Assembly (NCBI GenBank): GCA_949592205.1
Contig: CATIUR010000003.1
Location: 84,717,001 to 84,781,000 of the forward strand
Direction: 5' to 3'
Origin: Helichrysum umbraculigerum
Taxonomy: Eukaryota; Streptophyta; Magnoliopsida; Asterales; Asteraceae
Length of the DNA stretch: 64,000 nt
Positions 18,282 through 29,595 of this stretch are shown here, in pieces (position 1 is the first letter of the stretch; every line of letters begins with the position of its first letter). Position numbers and translations under genes: made by a program. The notes below the pieces were generated by a model that was not told where the DNA came from, made no database searches, and saw only the letters and a list, made by a program, of their open reading frames with translations.

Positions 18282-21200
18282 TTAAGTCGAAGTCGCGTTA
18301 GGGGCAGAATCGGTGAATAAGTGGGGATACTTGAGTCGTATTTGGTCTTCCCGTTCCCAAGTGAATTCCGGACCGCGCCGCGAATTCCACCTGACTTTGA
18401 CGATTGGAATACGACTTTGTTTCAGTTGTTTGACCTCACGGTCCATAATTTCGACAGGTTCCTCAACGAAATGTAGTTTGTCATCTATGCGAATCTCGTC
18501 AAGGGGTATAATAAGTGTCTCGTCAGACAAACATTTCTTTAAGTTAGAAATGTGAAAAGTAGGGTGCACGCTGCTGAGTTCAGAGGCCAGCTGCAGTCGA
18601 TATGCCACTGGACCTATCTTCCCGAGAATCTCAAAAGGTCCAATGTACCTGGGGTTTAATTTTCCGCGTTTGCCGAATCGGATTACGCCTTTCCAAGGCG
18701 ATACTTTTAAGAGTACTCGATCCCCAACTTGGAACTCGAGTGGCTTGCGTCTCACGTCAGCATAGCTTTTCTGACGATCACGCGCGGCTTTGAGTCGGTT
18801 TTGGATTTCAACGATTTTCTCTGTGGTTTCATGTATGAGTTCAGGACCAGCGAGTTGACTCTCTCCCACTTCAGTCCAACAGATCGGTGATCGGCACTTA
18901 CGACCGTACAGTGCCTCAAAAGGTGCGGCTTTAATGCTGGCGTGATAGCTGTTGTTGTACGAGAACTCGCACAACGGTAGATGTCTTTCCCAATTTGTAC
19001 CAGAATCAACTACGCAGGCTCGTAGCATGTCTTCCAGTGTCTGAATAGTTCGTTCGCTCTGGCCATCGGTCTGAGGATGGTACGCGGTGCTCATATCGAG
19101 ACGGGTACCCAATGATTTTTGGAGTGATTGCCAGAAGCGAGATGTGAAACGGGCATCCCTGTCAGAGATAATCGAGAGAGGGACACCATGTTGGCAAACG
19201 ATTTCTTTGATGTAAATTTGCGTAAGGCGTTCCATTTTGTCGGTTTCTCTGATTGCCAAGAAATGAGCCGATTTGGTGAGACGATCGACGATCACCCAAA
19301 TGGTATCGCAACCGCTCGCCGATTTAGGTAGTTTGGTTATGAAATCCATGGTAATTTGCTCCCATTTCCATTGAGGAATTACAGGTTGTTGGAGCAGTCC
19401 GGAAGGTCTTTGGTGCTCGGCCTTGACCTTGGAACAAGTTAAGCATTTGCTGACGTACAAAGCAATGTCAGCTCTCATATTCGGCCACCAGTAAAACTCC
19501 TTGATGCCGTGATACATTTTGTCGGATCCCGGGTGGATAGAATATTTGGACTTGTGAGCTTCATCCATCACCAAGTCCCGAAGGTTCCCGAATTTAGGTA
19601 ACCAGATTCGGTCAGAGAAATACTTAACTCCGTTGGGTCTGATCTCGAATTGTCTGTCCATGCCTCGCAAGGCCTCGTACTTGAAGTTATCGGGTTTCAG
19701 GGCTTCGAGTTGGGCAAGGTGTATTTGTGTGGTGAGGTCGTTATGAATGGTAATACTGAGTGCCCGGACTCGGAGTGGTTTTGTTCGTTCCTTACGACTG
19801 AGAGCATCAGCAACCACGTTTGCTTTGCCCGGATGATATTTGATCTCACAGTCGTAATCGGTGAGTAATTCAACCCATCTACGTTGCCTCATGTTAAGAT
19901 CTTTCTGGTTGAAAATGTGTTGGAGACTTTTGTGGTCGGTGAATACAGTGCTGCGGGTACCATAAAGATAATGTCTCCAGATTTTTAAGGCGAATACCAC
20001 GGCCCCTAGCTCGAGGTCGTGAGTTGTGTAGTTTTTCTCGTGAACTTTAAGTTTTCGGGAGGCGTAAGCAATGACCTTGTCTCGTTGCATCAGCACGCAA
20101 CCGAGACCATGGTTAGAAGCATCACAGTATACCACGAAGTCATCGGTGCCTTCGGGTAGAGATAGAATGGGTGCACTGCAAAGCTTGGATTTCAAGAGTT
20201 GAAATGCCGACTCTTGTTTATCGGTCCAATCAAATTTCTTTTCCTTCTGAGTCAGTACGGTGAGGGGTTTGGCAATTTTTGAGAAGTTTTCGATGAAACA
20301 ACGGTAGTAACCGGCCAATCCCAAGAATTGGCGTACCTCGGTTGGAGTGGTTGGTGCTTTCCAGTTCTTGATTGCCTCGATTTTTGACGGGTCTACATGA
20401 ATTCCCCGACTGTCGATAACGTGTCCAAGGAATTGAACGGTGTGTATCCAGAACTCACACTTAGAGAATTTGGCGTAAAGCTCCTCGTGTCTAAGTAGTT
20501 CCAGGATGGTTCTGAGGTGTTGTGCGTGTTCCTGTTCGTTTCGCGAATAGATAAGGATGTCATCGATAAAAACAATAACAAACTTGTCGAGGTAAGGTTT
20601 GCACACCCGATTCATAAGATCCATGAATACAGCCGGTGCGTTGGTTAGGCCAAAGGGCATTACTTGGAATTCGTAGTGCCCGTAACGGGTTCTGAATGCG
20701 GTTTTTGGGATGTCAGCATCGCGAACACGCAACTGATGATAACCGGATCGAAGATCAATCTTTGAATAACAGCTTGATCCTTGGAGTTGATCGAACAGAT
20801 CATCGATTCGAGGAAGTGGGTATCGGTTCTTGACGGTTAGTTTGTTCAACTCTCGGTAGTCAATACACATTCGAAATGAACCGTCTTTCTTTTTAACAAA
20901 CAAGACCGGAGCTCCCCAAGGTGAAGAACTCGGTCTGATGAATCCTCTATCCAGGAGTTCCTGTAACTGAGTGGACAACTCCTGAAGTTCAGATGGGGCT
21001 AGGCGGTACGGTGCTCGGGCCACCGGTGCGGCACCCGGCACAAGATCAATCGAGAACTCAACCTGTCTAGGTGGAGGTAAACCAGGTAGTTCTTCTGGAA
21101 AGACTTCGGGAAAGTCTCTAACGATTGGCACATCTTCAAGTCGCTTCTCCTCCGACTTTTTCTCCGTGATGTGCGCGAGTATTGCTGGGTAACCCTTTCT

Positions 21201-22709
21201 CAGAAATTTTCGGGTTTTTAAACAGGAGATTAAGTTTAGTCTCGACCCACCAGTCTCCCCCTGTATGATCAAGGTACTACCGGCGGCGAGAGGGATTCGG
21301 ACGATTTTATCATGGCAAACAATTTCGGCCCGGTGCTTGGACAACCAGTCCATACCCACGATGACATCAAAACTTCCTAATTCAACAGGCATTAAATAAT
21401 TTGAGAAGGTTTCGTTTGCGAGGTTTAAAGTGCAATTAGGTATCACACTACTGGTTTCTATGAGTTTACCATTTGCGAGCTCTACAGTGTACTTAACATC
21501 TAAGGCCGAAGGGGTGATATTAAGTAGTGGGCAAAACTCATCAGATATGAAACTTTTATCAGCACCGGTATCAAATAATACTGAAGCAGTAAGATCGTTG
21601 AGAAGAAACGTACCCGTTACAACATTCGGGTCTTCCCTAGATTCCCCAGCTTTGATGACAAATGCTCTGCTACGAGCAAGGTTGTTGTTCCGTTTGTTGT
21701 TGCTGTTGTTGTTGTTGTTGTTGTTGTTTTTCTGCTTAGGGCAATTATTCTGAAAATGCCCAGGACTTCCGCACCCATAACAAGTCTTCGGGGCACTGGT
21801 GTTTCGACAATCCTTGGCCAGATGCCCAAAGCGTTTGCAGTTTGTGCAAGGGCAGGAACCGTCGTGGTGACGATTGCATTTGGGACAGTAGGGCCTGCTT
21901 CCAACGTACCCTTTCCTTTCTGAAGTGCCAGATGAATAAGCCCTAAGGGGCTCAGGCTTTCGGTTGGTGATTTGGTTGGATGAGTTGGGGTTTCCTTCCC
22001 ATTTTCGTTTGTTGTTTGCAGGTGGGGCTGAAGTTGTGTTACGGCGGACAGCGTTTCCCATGAGTTCATGGGCCATACGGATGGCGTTCTGGATAGTACC
22101 TGGTTTGGATGAAGTCACCAGGTCCTGGAGTTTCTCGGGCAGTCCATCAACGTATTTCTCGATCCTCTTGTACTCAGGATCGACCATGGTTGGGCACAAA
22201 AGTGCCAGCTGGTGGAAACGGTTGGTGTAACCGGTGATATCATTACCTTGCATCTTATGGTTCCAGAATTCCAGCTCCAGTTGTTTCAGTTCATCCCTGG
22301 GGCAATACTCACCCCTTAACATCTCCTTCAACTCCTCCCACGGGAGTTTGTAAGCATTGGCAACGCCCACAGTTTGGGCATAGGTGTTCCACCACGTGAG
22401 TGCGGTGCCGGTAAAGGTACTAACAGAGAACTTAACTTTGTCCCCCTCCGCACAGTTGCAGATAAGAAATACCGATTCAACTTTCTCGATCCAGCGTATT
22501 AGACCGATAGCTCCCTCGGTACCTGCAAAGTTTAGAGGTTTGCAGTTCTGGAAGTCCTTGTAAGAACAAGGTTTAGTAGCAGTGGTTTCAGTGGCATCGC
22601 TGTTTCTCGAGGAATTTGGTGGAGTATTCCGAGCCAAGGCTTCAGTAACAGCCTGGGTTATAAGGGAGGTAATCTGGGCATCGGTGTATGGTCGTGTCTT
22701 TGGCGGCAT
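18282..22709 (-). CDS. gag-pol: Gag-Pol polyprotein, family A copy 3 (1475 aa)
   Basis: It has the same domain order as copy 1 with one fewer Asn in the poly-Asn tract. At several RT-region sites it matches element D where copies 1 and 2 do not: P for H543, V for L558, Q for L644, S for L650, R for H676 and R for C794. It has its own apparent changes: Cys for R805, Asn-His for H867-Q868, Lys for Q887 and Ala for P1376. In Gag it has Thr for A40, Pro for K123, Gly for A218, Ser for N305 and Leu for P345. All catalytic motifs are present and the frame is open. By residue state this is the copy closest to the family consensus, although Cys805 lies in the otherwise conserved YYRRF motif. Confidence 0.95.
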   Translation of the reverse strand: MPPKTRPYTDAQITSLITQAVTEALARNTPPNSSRNSDATETTATKPCSYKDFQNCKPLNFAGTEGAIGLIRWIEKVESVFLICNCAEGDKVKFSVSTFTGTALTWWNTYAQTVGVANAYKLPWEELKEMLRGEYCPRDELKQLELEFWNHKMQGNDITGYTNRFHQLALLCPTMVDPEYKRIEKYVDGLPEKLQDLVTSSKPGTIQNAIRMAHELMGNAVRRNTTSAPPANNKRKWEGNPNSSNQITNRKPEPLRAYSSGTSERKGYVGSRPYCPKCNRHHDGSCPCTNCKRFGHLAKDCRNTSAPKTCYGCGSPGHFQNNCPKQKNNNNNNNNSNNKRNNNLARSRAFVIKAGESREDPNVVTGTFLLNDLTASVLFDTGADKSFISDEFCPLLNITPSALDVKYTVELANGKLIETSSVIPNCTLNLANETFSNYLMPVELGSFDVIVGMDWLSKHRAEIVCHDKIVRIPLAAGSTLIIQGETGGSRLNLISCLKTRKFLRKGYPAILAHITEKKSEEKRLEDVPIVRDFPEVFPEELPGLPPPRQVEFSIDLVPGAAPVARAPYRLAPSELQELSTQLQELLDRGFIRPSSSPWGAPVLFVKKKDGSFRMCIDYRELNKLTVKNRYPLPRIDDLFDQLQGSSCYSKIDLRSGYHQLRVRDADIPKTAFRTRYGHYEFQVMPFGLTNAPAVFMDLMNRVCKPYLDKFVIVFIDDILIYSRNEQEHAQHLRTILELLRHEELYAKFSKCEFWIHTVQFLGHVIDSRGIHVDPSKIEAIKNWKAPTTPTEVRQFLGLAGYYRCFIENFSKIAKPLTVLTQKEKKFDWTDKQESAFQLLKSKLCSAPILSLPEGTDDFVVYCDASNHGLGCVLMQRDKVIAYASRKLKVHEKNYTTHDLELGAVVFALKIWRHYLYGTRSTVFTDHKSLQHIFNQKDLNMRQRRWVELLTDYDCEIKYHPGKANVVADALSRKERTKPLRVRALSITIHNDLTTQIHLAQLEALKPDNFKYEALRGMDRQFEIRPNGVKYFSDRIWLPKFGNLRDLVMDEAHKSKYSIHPGSDKMYHGIKEFYWWPNMRADIALYVSKCLTCSKVKAEHQRPSGLLQQPVIPQWKWEQITMDFITKLPKSASGCDTIWVIVDRLTKSAHFLAIRETDKMERLTQIYIKEIVCQHGVPLSIISDRDARFTSRFWQSLQKSLGTRLDMSTAYHPQTDGQSERTIQTLEDMLRACVVDSGTNWERHLPLCEFSYNNSYHASIKAAPFEALYGRKCRSPICWTEVGESQLAGPELIHETTEKIVEIQNRLKAARDRQKSYADVRRKPLEFQVGDRVLLKVSPWKGVIRFGKRGKLNPRYIGPFEILGKIGPVAYRLQLASELSSVHPTFHISNLKKCLSDETLIIPLDEIRIDDKLHFVEEPVEIMDREVKQLKQSRIPIVKVRWNSRRGPEFTWEREDQIRLKYPHLFTDSAPNATST

Positions 22710-22996
22710 GATTCTTCAATAAAAGAAATGAAGATACATGAGATTTTGTATGAGCTGGTAATTGTCACAGATGTACATGTATAAAAGCAGTAATACATAA
22801 CATCAACATGGAAAATGACAATTAATGTGAGTTGAGATAACAAAGGATATCTGATAGATAAAGTGAGTTCAAAAGTTACATCCTACAGAGATATTACAAA
22901 AGGTGTCGGGAATGGTTACATCCGACTAGTTTATAGAGTAGTGTTAGATAGTCTCTAGATTACGAGATAGATTACAAGACAAAAACTACACTAATC

Positions 22997-23503
22997 TTAA
23001 TGTAGATTTATTTGTTCCATCAGCGCGACAAGGCGATCCATGGTTTCTGCTAGTCGGTTGGTTTGCCTGGCGTTGTCTTCCACCAAGGCCAGTCGTTGTG
23101 CTATTGTTCGAGAGTGATCCGCAGTCTCCTGTGAACGCTGTTCACATTCTTCTAGTCGGTTTCTTACAAGTTCATCCGCACCTAACTCGGCGGTCATGGA
23201 ATCCTGGATTATGCTTACAGAGAGGTTGGTATCCTCTTGTTCTCGCTGTAGTTGTGATATATGGTCAAGAGCTTGACGAAGCAGGTAAGTCATTCGGTGT
23301 TGTTCCAGTTCAAGATTTTCGAGTCTTTGCTCCTGACGGCGGAATTGGGTAGCCAACATCGGCACCGTGAGATGTGCCGAGTTCTGAGAGTTATGTATAG
23401 GATAAGGGCTGGTTCGAGGTGACCTTGTGTTCCTCCCAGCTACTCGTGGGTTCCGTGACCCATGTGAGTGAGAGTGTGTCGGATTAGGTGGTGTGTTTGC
23501 CAT
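22997..23503 (-). CDS. Leader ORF upstream of gag: coiled-coil protein, family A copy 3
   Basis: The protein sequence matches the other copies, although this unit has diverged elsewhere. One nucleotide change near 23130 (cctgtg against cttgtg) is silent in this frame while it alters the antisense reading. The preferred start is ATG at 23503; the long form starts at 23575. Conservation of the protein across the older split between copy 3 and copies 1/2 mildly supports a real coding role. Confidence 0.7.
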   Translation of the reverse strand: MANTPPNPTHSHSHGSRNPRVAGRNTRSPRTSPYPIHNSQNSAHLTVPMLATQFRRQEQRLENLELEQHRMTYLLRQALDHISQLQREQEDTNLSVSIIQDSMTAELGADELVRNRLEECEQRSQETADHSRTIAQRLALVEDNARQTNRLAETMDRLVALMEQINLH

Positions 23504-23674
23504 TCCTGTGGCAGAGTGTAAGTAAGACGAGGCTAATATGTATAAATATATAATATCCAGCCTAGTGTCTAGCACGTATCAAGTAATGGTCCGGTTCTCT
23601 CGTGGTCAGAGTCAACTAACGCATTCCTGTTCGACACAACCATTTCAGACCTCACATCATCTTTCCTTAATTGT

Positions 23675-23695
23675 ACATAGTTGATCAGGCTATGT
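23675..23695 (-). promoter_or_regulatory. Dimerization-type hairpin (family A copy 3)
   Basis: Same stem (ACATAG/CTATGT) and TGATCA palindromic loop as copy 1, 113 nt from the PBS at 23808. Confidence 0.6.
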
Positions 23696-23807
23696 TAAAT
23701 TAAAGTCGTATGATGTAATTCCTGAACCAATCATGCCTAGTAAGGGAATACTGCCTAATGGTCATAGTCTAGGCCCACTAAATGCAACCTAGTTCACTAT
23801 AACCTTA

Positions 23808-23820
23808 GGCTCTGATACCA
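23808..23820 (-). other. Primer binding site (initiator Met tRNA), family A copy 3
   Basis: TGGTATCAGAGCC on the minus strand, three bases from LTR 4, the outer 5' LTR of the whole array. Confidence 0.95.
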
Positions 23821-23823
23821 ATC

Positions 23824-26138
23824 TGTAACACCCCCAAATTTAGTGATTGGCGGAAGCATACTTGGGTGTTACTAATCAATATACAAAGCACAAGATATAC
23901 AGCAAACGACCTCTAAATGAGACGTTTTGTAAAATAATTACATTTCATAATTAAATCGTTTGAAAACGTATAGTTTTCTTTACAAAAATATGTAAGCCTA
24001 GAGTCCGCGTATGTGGCGGGAGATTCTATTACATAACCATAGTTACAAAAGATAATGCCAAAGAATCTCCGTTAAATGCAGTTTGGAAATCATGCGACTC
24101 TAGCTAGTAATCCTGGAGTGATCCTACTCCGTAAGTGTACCTGAGAATACATGCTAAAAAGGGTCAACCAAAAGGTTGGTGAATCTCACAGGTTTGTTAG
24201 TAAATAATCAGTTTGAACACAAGATTTCATCAGTAGTGCCCGTAGGCGTATATCAAGTATTTGCAAATCTCGCAAAAGTAAAGTAATCAAGTTATACCGT
24301 TGCCATGAGGCTCATAATCGAAGCTTAACCCGTAAATAATCAGTTGCTCCCGTGACATGCTCGAAATTGAGCAAGCATAAGTAACGAAATAATAGTCGCC
24401 CGTTTATACATAACGGTTCGTGGTAGCGCTACTACCCCGGGCGGGGAGGGTCATTTCCCTAATGGATCCATTAACTACTGTTCGCGCTTAAGTCCATAAC
24501 TAACGATATATGATGGAGAGACTTCAGTAAATAGTAATTAACTCATGCAATTCCGTTTGGTATAGAAATCAGTTTAGTACTTGTGTTCAGGAAAAATAAG
24601 TAGCATGTATCTCCCCCAATAAGATAAAACAGTAAAAGTGGGGCCGTAAGACTCACCTGAGTCAAGCGGTGGTAAATAGCAAGTAGTAGTAAAGCAAGTA
24701 GGTTCTCCGAACCCGTAACCTTCTAGTGCCTAAACACGTAAGGTTAAGTAAGTAGATGTCTCGCAAGACCATCTAGGCTAGTTGTTCATACAACCCGTTG
24801 TGTTTAAATGTTGGTTTGTTCGCGTTCGTAACAAAGTATACGGCCCGTTGGTGATTTGTTATAATTAAAGTTTATCATTCAATACGCAAATTAAAGTAAT
24901 TGTAATAGGAAAGTATGTTTTATTATGATTGTTAGGTCGTATCGTATAAGGATTTGAGGTTGTAAAAGTTCGACACTTAGTGAAAATGTGAGTTTTCAAG
25001 GTTTTGGTTTGTGCGACGTAGCATGCGACGTTGCAAGCGACGTAAGGTGCGACGTAGGCAGGTACGTCGCATGATGCGACCTTCGCAAATCAATGCGACG
25101 TAGGGGGCGACGTCGCTAATGCGACGTTGGTTCGGTTTGCGACGTTAAAGTCTACGTCGCTTCGTGCGACGTCCGCAAGTTAATGCGACGTAATAGGCTG
25201 CGTCGCTAGTGCGACGTTGAGGTTTTTGTGCGACGTAGGCCGCGACGTCGCAGAGGCCCCTGGCCAGGTGCGACGTAGCGGTCTGTTGGCCGGAAAATGT
25301 GCCGAAAATGAGTTTTCCGGTTTCCGTTCGGTCCAAATCTTTTACCCAACCCTTATATGAACATATTAAGCCTATTAAAACCGTAAACTAGTAAAAATGA
25401 TCAAAAACGAGAGATGTCGGGATTTGTCGAAAACTTACAAAGTGTCGGATGAAAAATCCAAAAAGATAGCGTTGTAGATCGGGAAGTGGTGAACGTTTTT
25501 CTCTAAAGTGATGATGAGATCCAAGGTCGTTTAGTGGTAGTATTTGACGATTTTGTGGGATTTTTGGTGATGAAACTTTGAAAGAAAAAGAGAGGAGGAG
25601 AGATAGAAAGAGAAAGTAAAATGAAAGAAAAGGTGGGAGTTGGGGGTATTAACCTCCAACTTTCGGTCTCCGCTCTTCGTGCGGTGTTCGTTTGCTCCGT
25701 CGTTTAATCGTAAATAATTATTCTAAATATTAAATGTACGTTTTAAAATACAAATTATTACGCGAGATTTTATTTAAATGTTTTACAATTTAATTTATAT
25801 TTAAGTTATAAAATGGTAAGTTAGTTTATTTAATTTGCGCGTTTTAATATTTTAAATTGTGTAAGGTTTGTTTGTACGATACGAATGAATACGAAATATT
25901 ATCATAATAATATTTTTGACATAACAACGTTATTTAATAAAATTGGTCACCAACGTCCTTATTAAGTTGAATCGAAATACATTCGATTTAAACTGCGTAC
26001 GATTTAACCAAATCGCATTTTTGTATATATTCAACAATATATATAATTCGATACATAAATTAGCCTAACACAGAACTAATTACATGTATTAACGAAGAAT
26101 TAGGCACTAATTCTAGTCCTAATTTGCCGGTTGTTACA
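23824..26138 (-). repeat. Family A LTR 4 (outer 5' LTR of the array)
   Basis: This is the original 5' LTR, ending at the right-hand TTATC duplication (26139-26143). It has several private changes, including gattggcgg near 23848, tttgttagt near 24195, tccaaaaag near 25458 and agtaaaatg near 25617. These are consistent with it being an old terminal copy. The motif array is at 25013-25276. Confidence 0.95.
25350..25359 (-). promoter_or_regulatory. TATA-like box of the array's outer 5' LTR
   Basis: In the sense direction it reads CATATAAGGG. It lies about 75 bp upstream of the GCGACGT array, so transcription would start roughly 40-50 bp before the array. The site and offset match the TATAAAAG box of family B. 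This is predicted from sequence only. Confidence 0.45.
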
Positions 26139-26373
26139 TTATCTTTTGTATATTTTGATTATGTAATAGAATCTCCCGCTACACGCGCGGACTCTAGGGA
26201 AACTACATTTTTGTATACGAAAACACTAAGTTTTCAAACAATATATCTATGGAATGTAACTAATTTACAAACGTTGCATATAGATGTCGTTTACTTATCT
26301 TTGTGCTGTGATATTTGATTAGTAACACCCCAAACTATGCTTCCGCAAAACAGTGAATTTCGGGGGTGTTACA
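26139..26373 (+). mobile_element. Right half of the interrupted host LTR
   Basis: It continues the LTR begun at 1-144, after the TTATC duplication. It is the reverse complement of a diverged version of family A LTR positions 145-375. It ends GGGGGTGTTACA at 26373, the sense 3' end of this LTR type. What follows is not a PBS, so this is a 3' LTR or a solo LTR of a plus-strand element. Confidence 0.85.
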
Positions 26374-26752
26374 TTTCGGAGCATTCGTGACTTAACCATT
26401 AATCCAGAAACTCTGCCTGAAAGAAACCGATTACTATCCATGTTACACTACTGCATGTTCGTGTTTGATTGTTGCTTTAGGGTTTGCATGCTAGTATCTG
26501 TTTATCTATTGCAATTGTTGGATTCATGATTAGGTTTTCAAACATAGAATAATTACATACAACAGTTTAACATGCTAGAATAATTGCAGTAATCTATATG
26601 AAATAATGTCGAACAATTTAAACGATCGTTAGACAGACTTTCCCAACTTATTCCGCGGGGTTACTCCTGTTCACTTTATTGTTTATTCAACAATTCGTGC
26701 CACGATATGGACGTCTCTGACGACCGAGACTGGGGAATAGGATTCGAGGTTA
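26374..26752 (+). other. AT-rich stretch between nested elements, possible old Athila-type LTR
   Basis: There is no ORF. It is continuous with 35609-36340 across the family B insertion. The downstream half resembles the Athila-type LTR at 58445-60928, so this part may be its upstream portion. I see only weak local likeness here, for example a tcatgattagg block. Confidence 0.3.
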
Positions 26753-26757
26753 GTTGT

Positions 26758-29582
26758 TGTAACACCCCCAAATTTAACAGTTTGAGGAAGCGATGTTTTG
26801 GGTGTCTAATCAATAATCACAAGCACAAAGGATACAGTGAACGACTCTAAATGAGACGTTCGAAAAGTTATTACATTAATACATAAGTAGTTTCAAAATA
26901 CAAGCTCGAGTTCAAGTAAAATCCAAGAGATTCTAATACATAACAGTAAGTACAAAAGTAATGTATGTAAATCTCCAAGCTTGTAAATGCATGCGACTCG
27001 AGCTAAGAAAGCTTATCCTGCTGGGCATCCCTACTGATGCTGTGTACCTGAGAAGCATTACTAAAACGGTCAACCAAAAAGGTTGGTGAATCTCACAGGT
27101 TTGTAAGTAAGTAAATAGTTTGAACACACATGTAGTATTCGTAAATCATAGCCAGCCAGTAAGTAACGATCACAGGTTATGCTCATCGTTTACTTAAGTT
27201 TTAATAAGTGGGTGGTTGCAGGTTATGCTAACCGTTTGATACAATTGCCATGAGCCACCATAGTTGAAGCTTAACGTACAATAAATATAGGTACCCCCCA
27301 TGAATGTAATCCAAAACATTCATACGGAAAGAGTAAGAAACGCCCGTTTCTACAGGAACGGTTCGTGGTAGTGCTTGCTACCCCGGGCGGGGATTGTCAG
27401 TCCCATATGGATCCATATACTAAAACTCGCGCTTATCACATAACTAACAACTATGATTAAGGAGGATTTCATTGGATTAGTCGTAAACTCATGCAGTTGG
27501 CGTATCCGAAATCTCGTACAGTAAGTAAATCATGGCAGCAAGTAAGTTTTGTGTGTTCATGTAAAACAGTAATGCATCTCACCCCTGAGTAAAAACAGTA
27601 AAGTAGGGGCTGTAAGACTCACCTGAGTCTGGCAGACAATGCAGTAAGTAAGCAAGTAGTATCCCGAACTAGCAACCCTTAGCGTCCTAATACGCATAAG
27701 GTTTAGTAAGTAAATGGAATACTTGTAAAGTATCCATGCTAGTTGTTCCCAAACTAGTTAATGTCCATTAGTTTGTTTGTACGTTTGTATTCGTTTGTAA
27801 ATCGTAGTTTGTATAAAAGTTGTACGGTCCGTTTGTTATCGGTGTATAATAATAATTCCATCCATTATTATTATGTATTCATAGTAGTTGTACTTTTGTA
27901 AAGCGTATGTGTATAACTGTTTGTTTGTATCATAGTAGTGAACTTGTAAGTTCGTATCGGATGTAATCCCGTGTAATGTACAAGTGTAAGTTCGTTGGAG
28001 TGTAATCTCCTAAGTATTTCCAAGTGTAATCTCGTACGCGTGTGTGAGTGAAATCTCACGTTAGTTTAGCATAGTCTTGTACGTATTCAAGTGTTGTTGT
28101 ATACACTCAAAAGTATAGTATTTTCATGTATAAGTAGCATCGTATTTGATTTAGTAGTTGAAAAAGTGATTCCAACACTTAGAATATATTTTGTTTTCTG
28201 ATCTGGGTTATCTGCGACACAAGTCTTGTGTCGCAGACCGTATGCGACATAAGGTCTGTGTCGTATGGACTGAATTCGATTTGATGTTTTTGCGACACAA
28301 TGGTTGTGTCGCATACAAGGGTACGACACAACGATACGACATAGCCGTTGTGTCGCAATCAAGCGATAGGTAAACTTTGTGTCGTAGATGATACGACATA
28401 TAGTGCGACATAAGCGTTGTGTCGCATACATTGCGACATAACGTGCGACATAACATGCGACACAGTGTTGTGTCGCATGAAATTTTGGTCCGATGCGACA
28501 CAAGAGGTCTGTTCGGAATTTAAGTTTCCGAAAACGTATTTTCCGGTTTCCGTTGGGTCTAGAACTTTTATACTAGTTTTAATATGTTATAATGAATCCA
28601 TAGTAACCATTGGTGGTCGTTTTTAAGGTTTGTGGTATTGTTTTCTTTAAAATGACCAAAACCGACATTTCCGTTAACGTGTTCAAAAACGAGTTTTAAT
28701 TACATATTCGGACATCATTTAGCTAGGGGAACAATAATCTAGCAAAATAAAAGTAATCGGAAAAGTTTCGGGTCGCCGGAAAACTTACAAAATTGTCGAA
28801 TCAAGAAACCGAAAAGATGAAGTTGTAGTCCTCGTTGTCGTGTGTAACTTCCTCCAAGCGAGCTAGGTGGTTTAGGGAGTTTTCGTGGTGTTTTTGGGGT
28901 GTTCGGTTGACGGTTTTAGAGAGAGAGAGAAATCGTGGGAGAGAGAGAGGAGAGGAAAAGATGGATGCATGTATGTGTTTGTGTATTGGAGTGGAAGAAA
29001 GGGTGAGGGCTTAATGCCCCCTCACCTAGGCCGGCCCATGGTGGGGCCACAAGGTGTGGTCTCACCAAATGTTGTTCCCTCGCGTATGCGCTCCGTGCGG
29101 TGTTCGTTTCCCCGGTCGTTTAAACGTTAAAATTATTTTATACGCGATTAAATATACGTTTTAAAATACGAAATAATATCCGATAATTTAGTTGAAGTAT
29201 TTTAATAAAATATTTTGTTTTCAAGTTAAACAATATAACTTAGTTTCGTTTTGTCGGTTGGTCGAGTTTTCGGAGAGTTCGGTAGCGTTTTAATTAAAAA
29301 GTACGTTTTCCGTTATATTATAAACATAATATAAAGTACTAGTCAAAGTAATTAAATAATTTCACATTATTTAATAATTGTTTTACCAATGTCCACAAGT
29401 TTGTACAATTGTAGTTTCATACGATATGTACGAATCGTATACGCGTATATATATATATATATTCCATCCATATATATATATAATAAGTAAATAACGTATA
29501 TAATCCTATTTCATATTATATACAAGTAATAAACACGTAATTAGGGAAAATTTAAATTGGCCCTAAATTTGGGGTTGTTACA
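26758..29582 (-). repeat. Family B 3' LTR (2825 bp)
   Basis: It starts TGTAACACCC and ends TTGTTACA. It contains a palindrome array at 28213-28504, a TATAAAAG box at 28565-28572 (sense), a nested hairpin at 27341-27389 and an (AT)n microsatellite at about 29446-29484. It is 135 bp shorter than the 5' LTR. Most of the difference is a block of roughly 110 bp missing near 27935, and the rest is a shorter (AT)n. Confidence 0.93.
28213..28504 (-). repeat. TGCGACACAA palindrome array in family B 3' LTR
   Basis: Repeated TGCGACACAA/TTGTGTCGCA half-sites are arranged head to head as short hairpins. Two are perfect 23-bp palindromes with 3-nt loops (28213-28235 and 28291-28313). The others have 1-2 changes or altered loops. 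The array begins about 60 bp downstream of the TATA box in the sense direction. The same array is at 34218-34509. Confidence 0.9.
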
Positions 29583-29595
29583 TTCTCCCCTTGTT
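29583..29595 (-). other. Polypurine tract, family B
   Basis: On the minus strand it reads AACAAGGGGAGAA, next to the 3' LTR. Confidence 0.9.

Larger units (their letters stand above)
145..26138 (-). mobile_element. Family A Ty3/gypsy (Tekay-like) tandem trimer sharing four LTRs
   Basis: Three complete internal regions alternate with four LTRs of exactly 2,315 bp (145-2459, 8039-10353, 15933-18247, 23824-26138). All are in the same minus-strand orientation. The repeat period is 7,894 bp, then 7,891 bp. The whole block is flanked by a single perfect 5-bp duplication, TTATC (140-144 and 26139-26143), and no duplication separates the units. This is what one integration followed by unequal LTR-LTR recombination would give; separate insertions would each bring their own target duplication. 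All three Gag-Pol frames are open. Confidence 0.95.

Noticed and set aside
28087..28503. Open frames of 97-138 aa rich in Cys, Arg and Thr across the family B LTR array
   Set aside because: They are translations of the palindrome array in several frames at once, with no domain; the array creates the apparent periodic peptide.
28213..28504. Regularly repeated short palindromes that superficially resemble a CRISPR array
   Set aside because: The spacing is irregular, the intervening sequence is only 3-25 bases and often repeat-derived, there are no cas genes, and the setting is a plant LTR present twice as a long terminal repeat.
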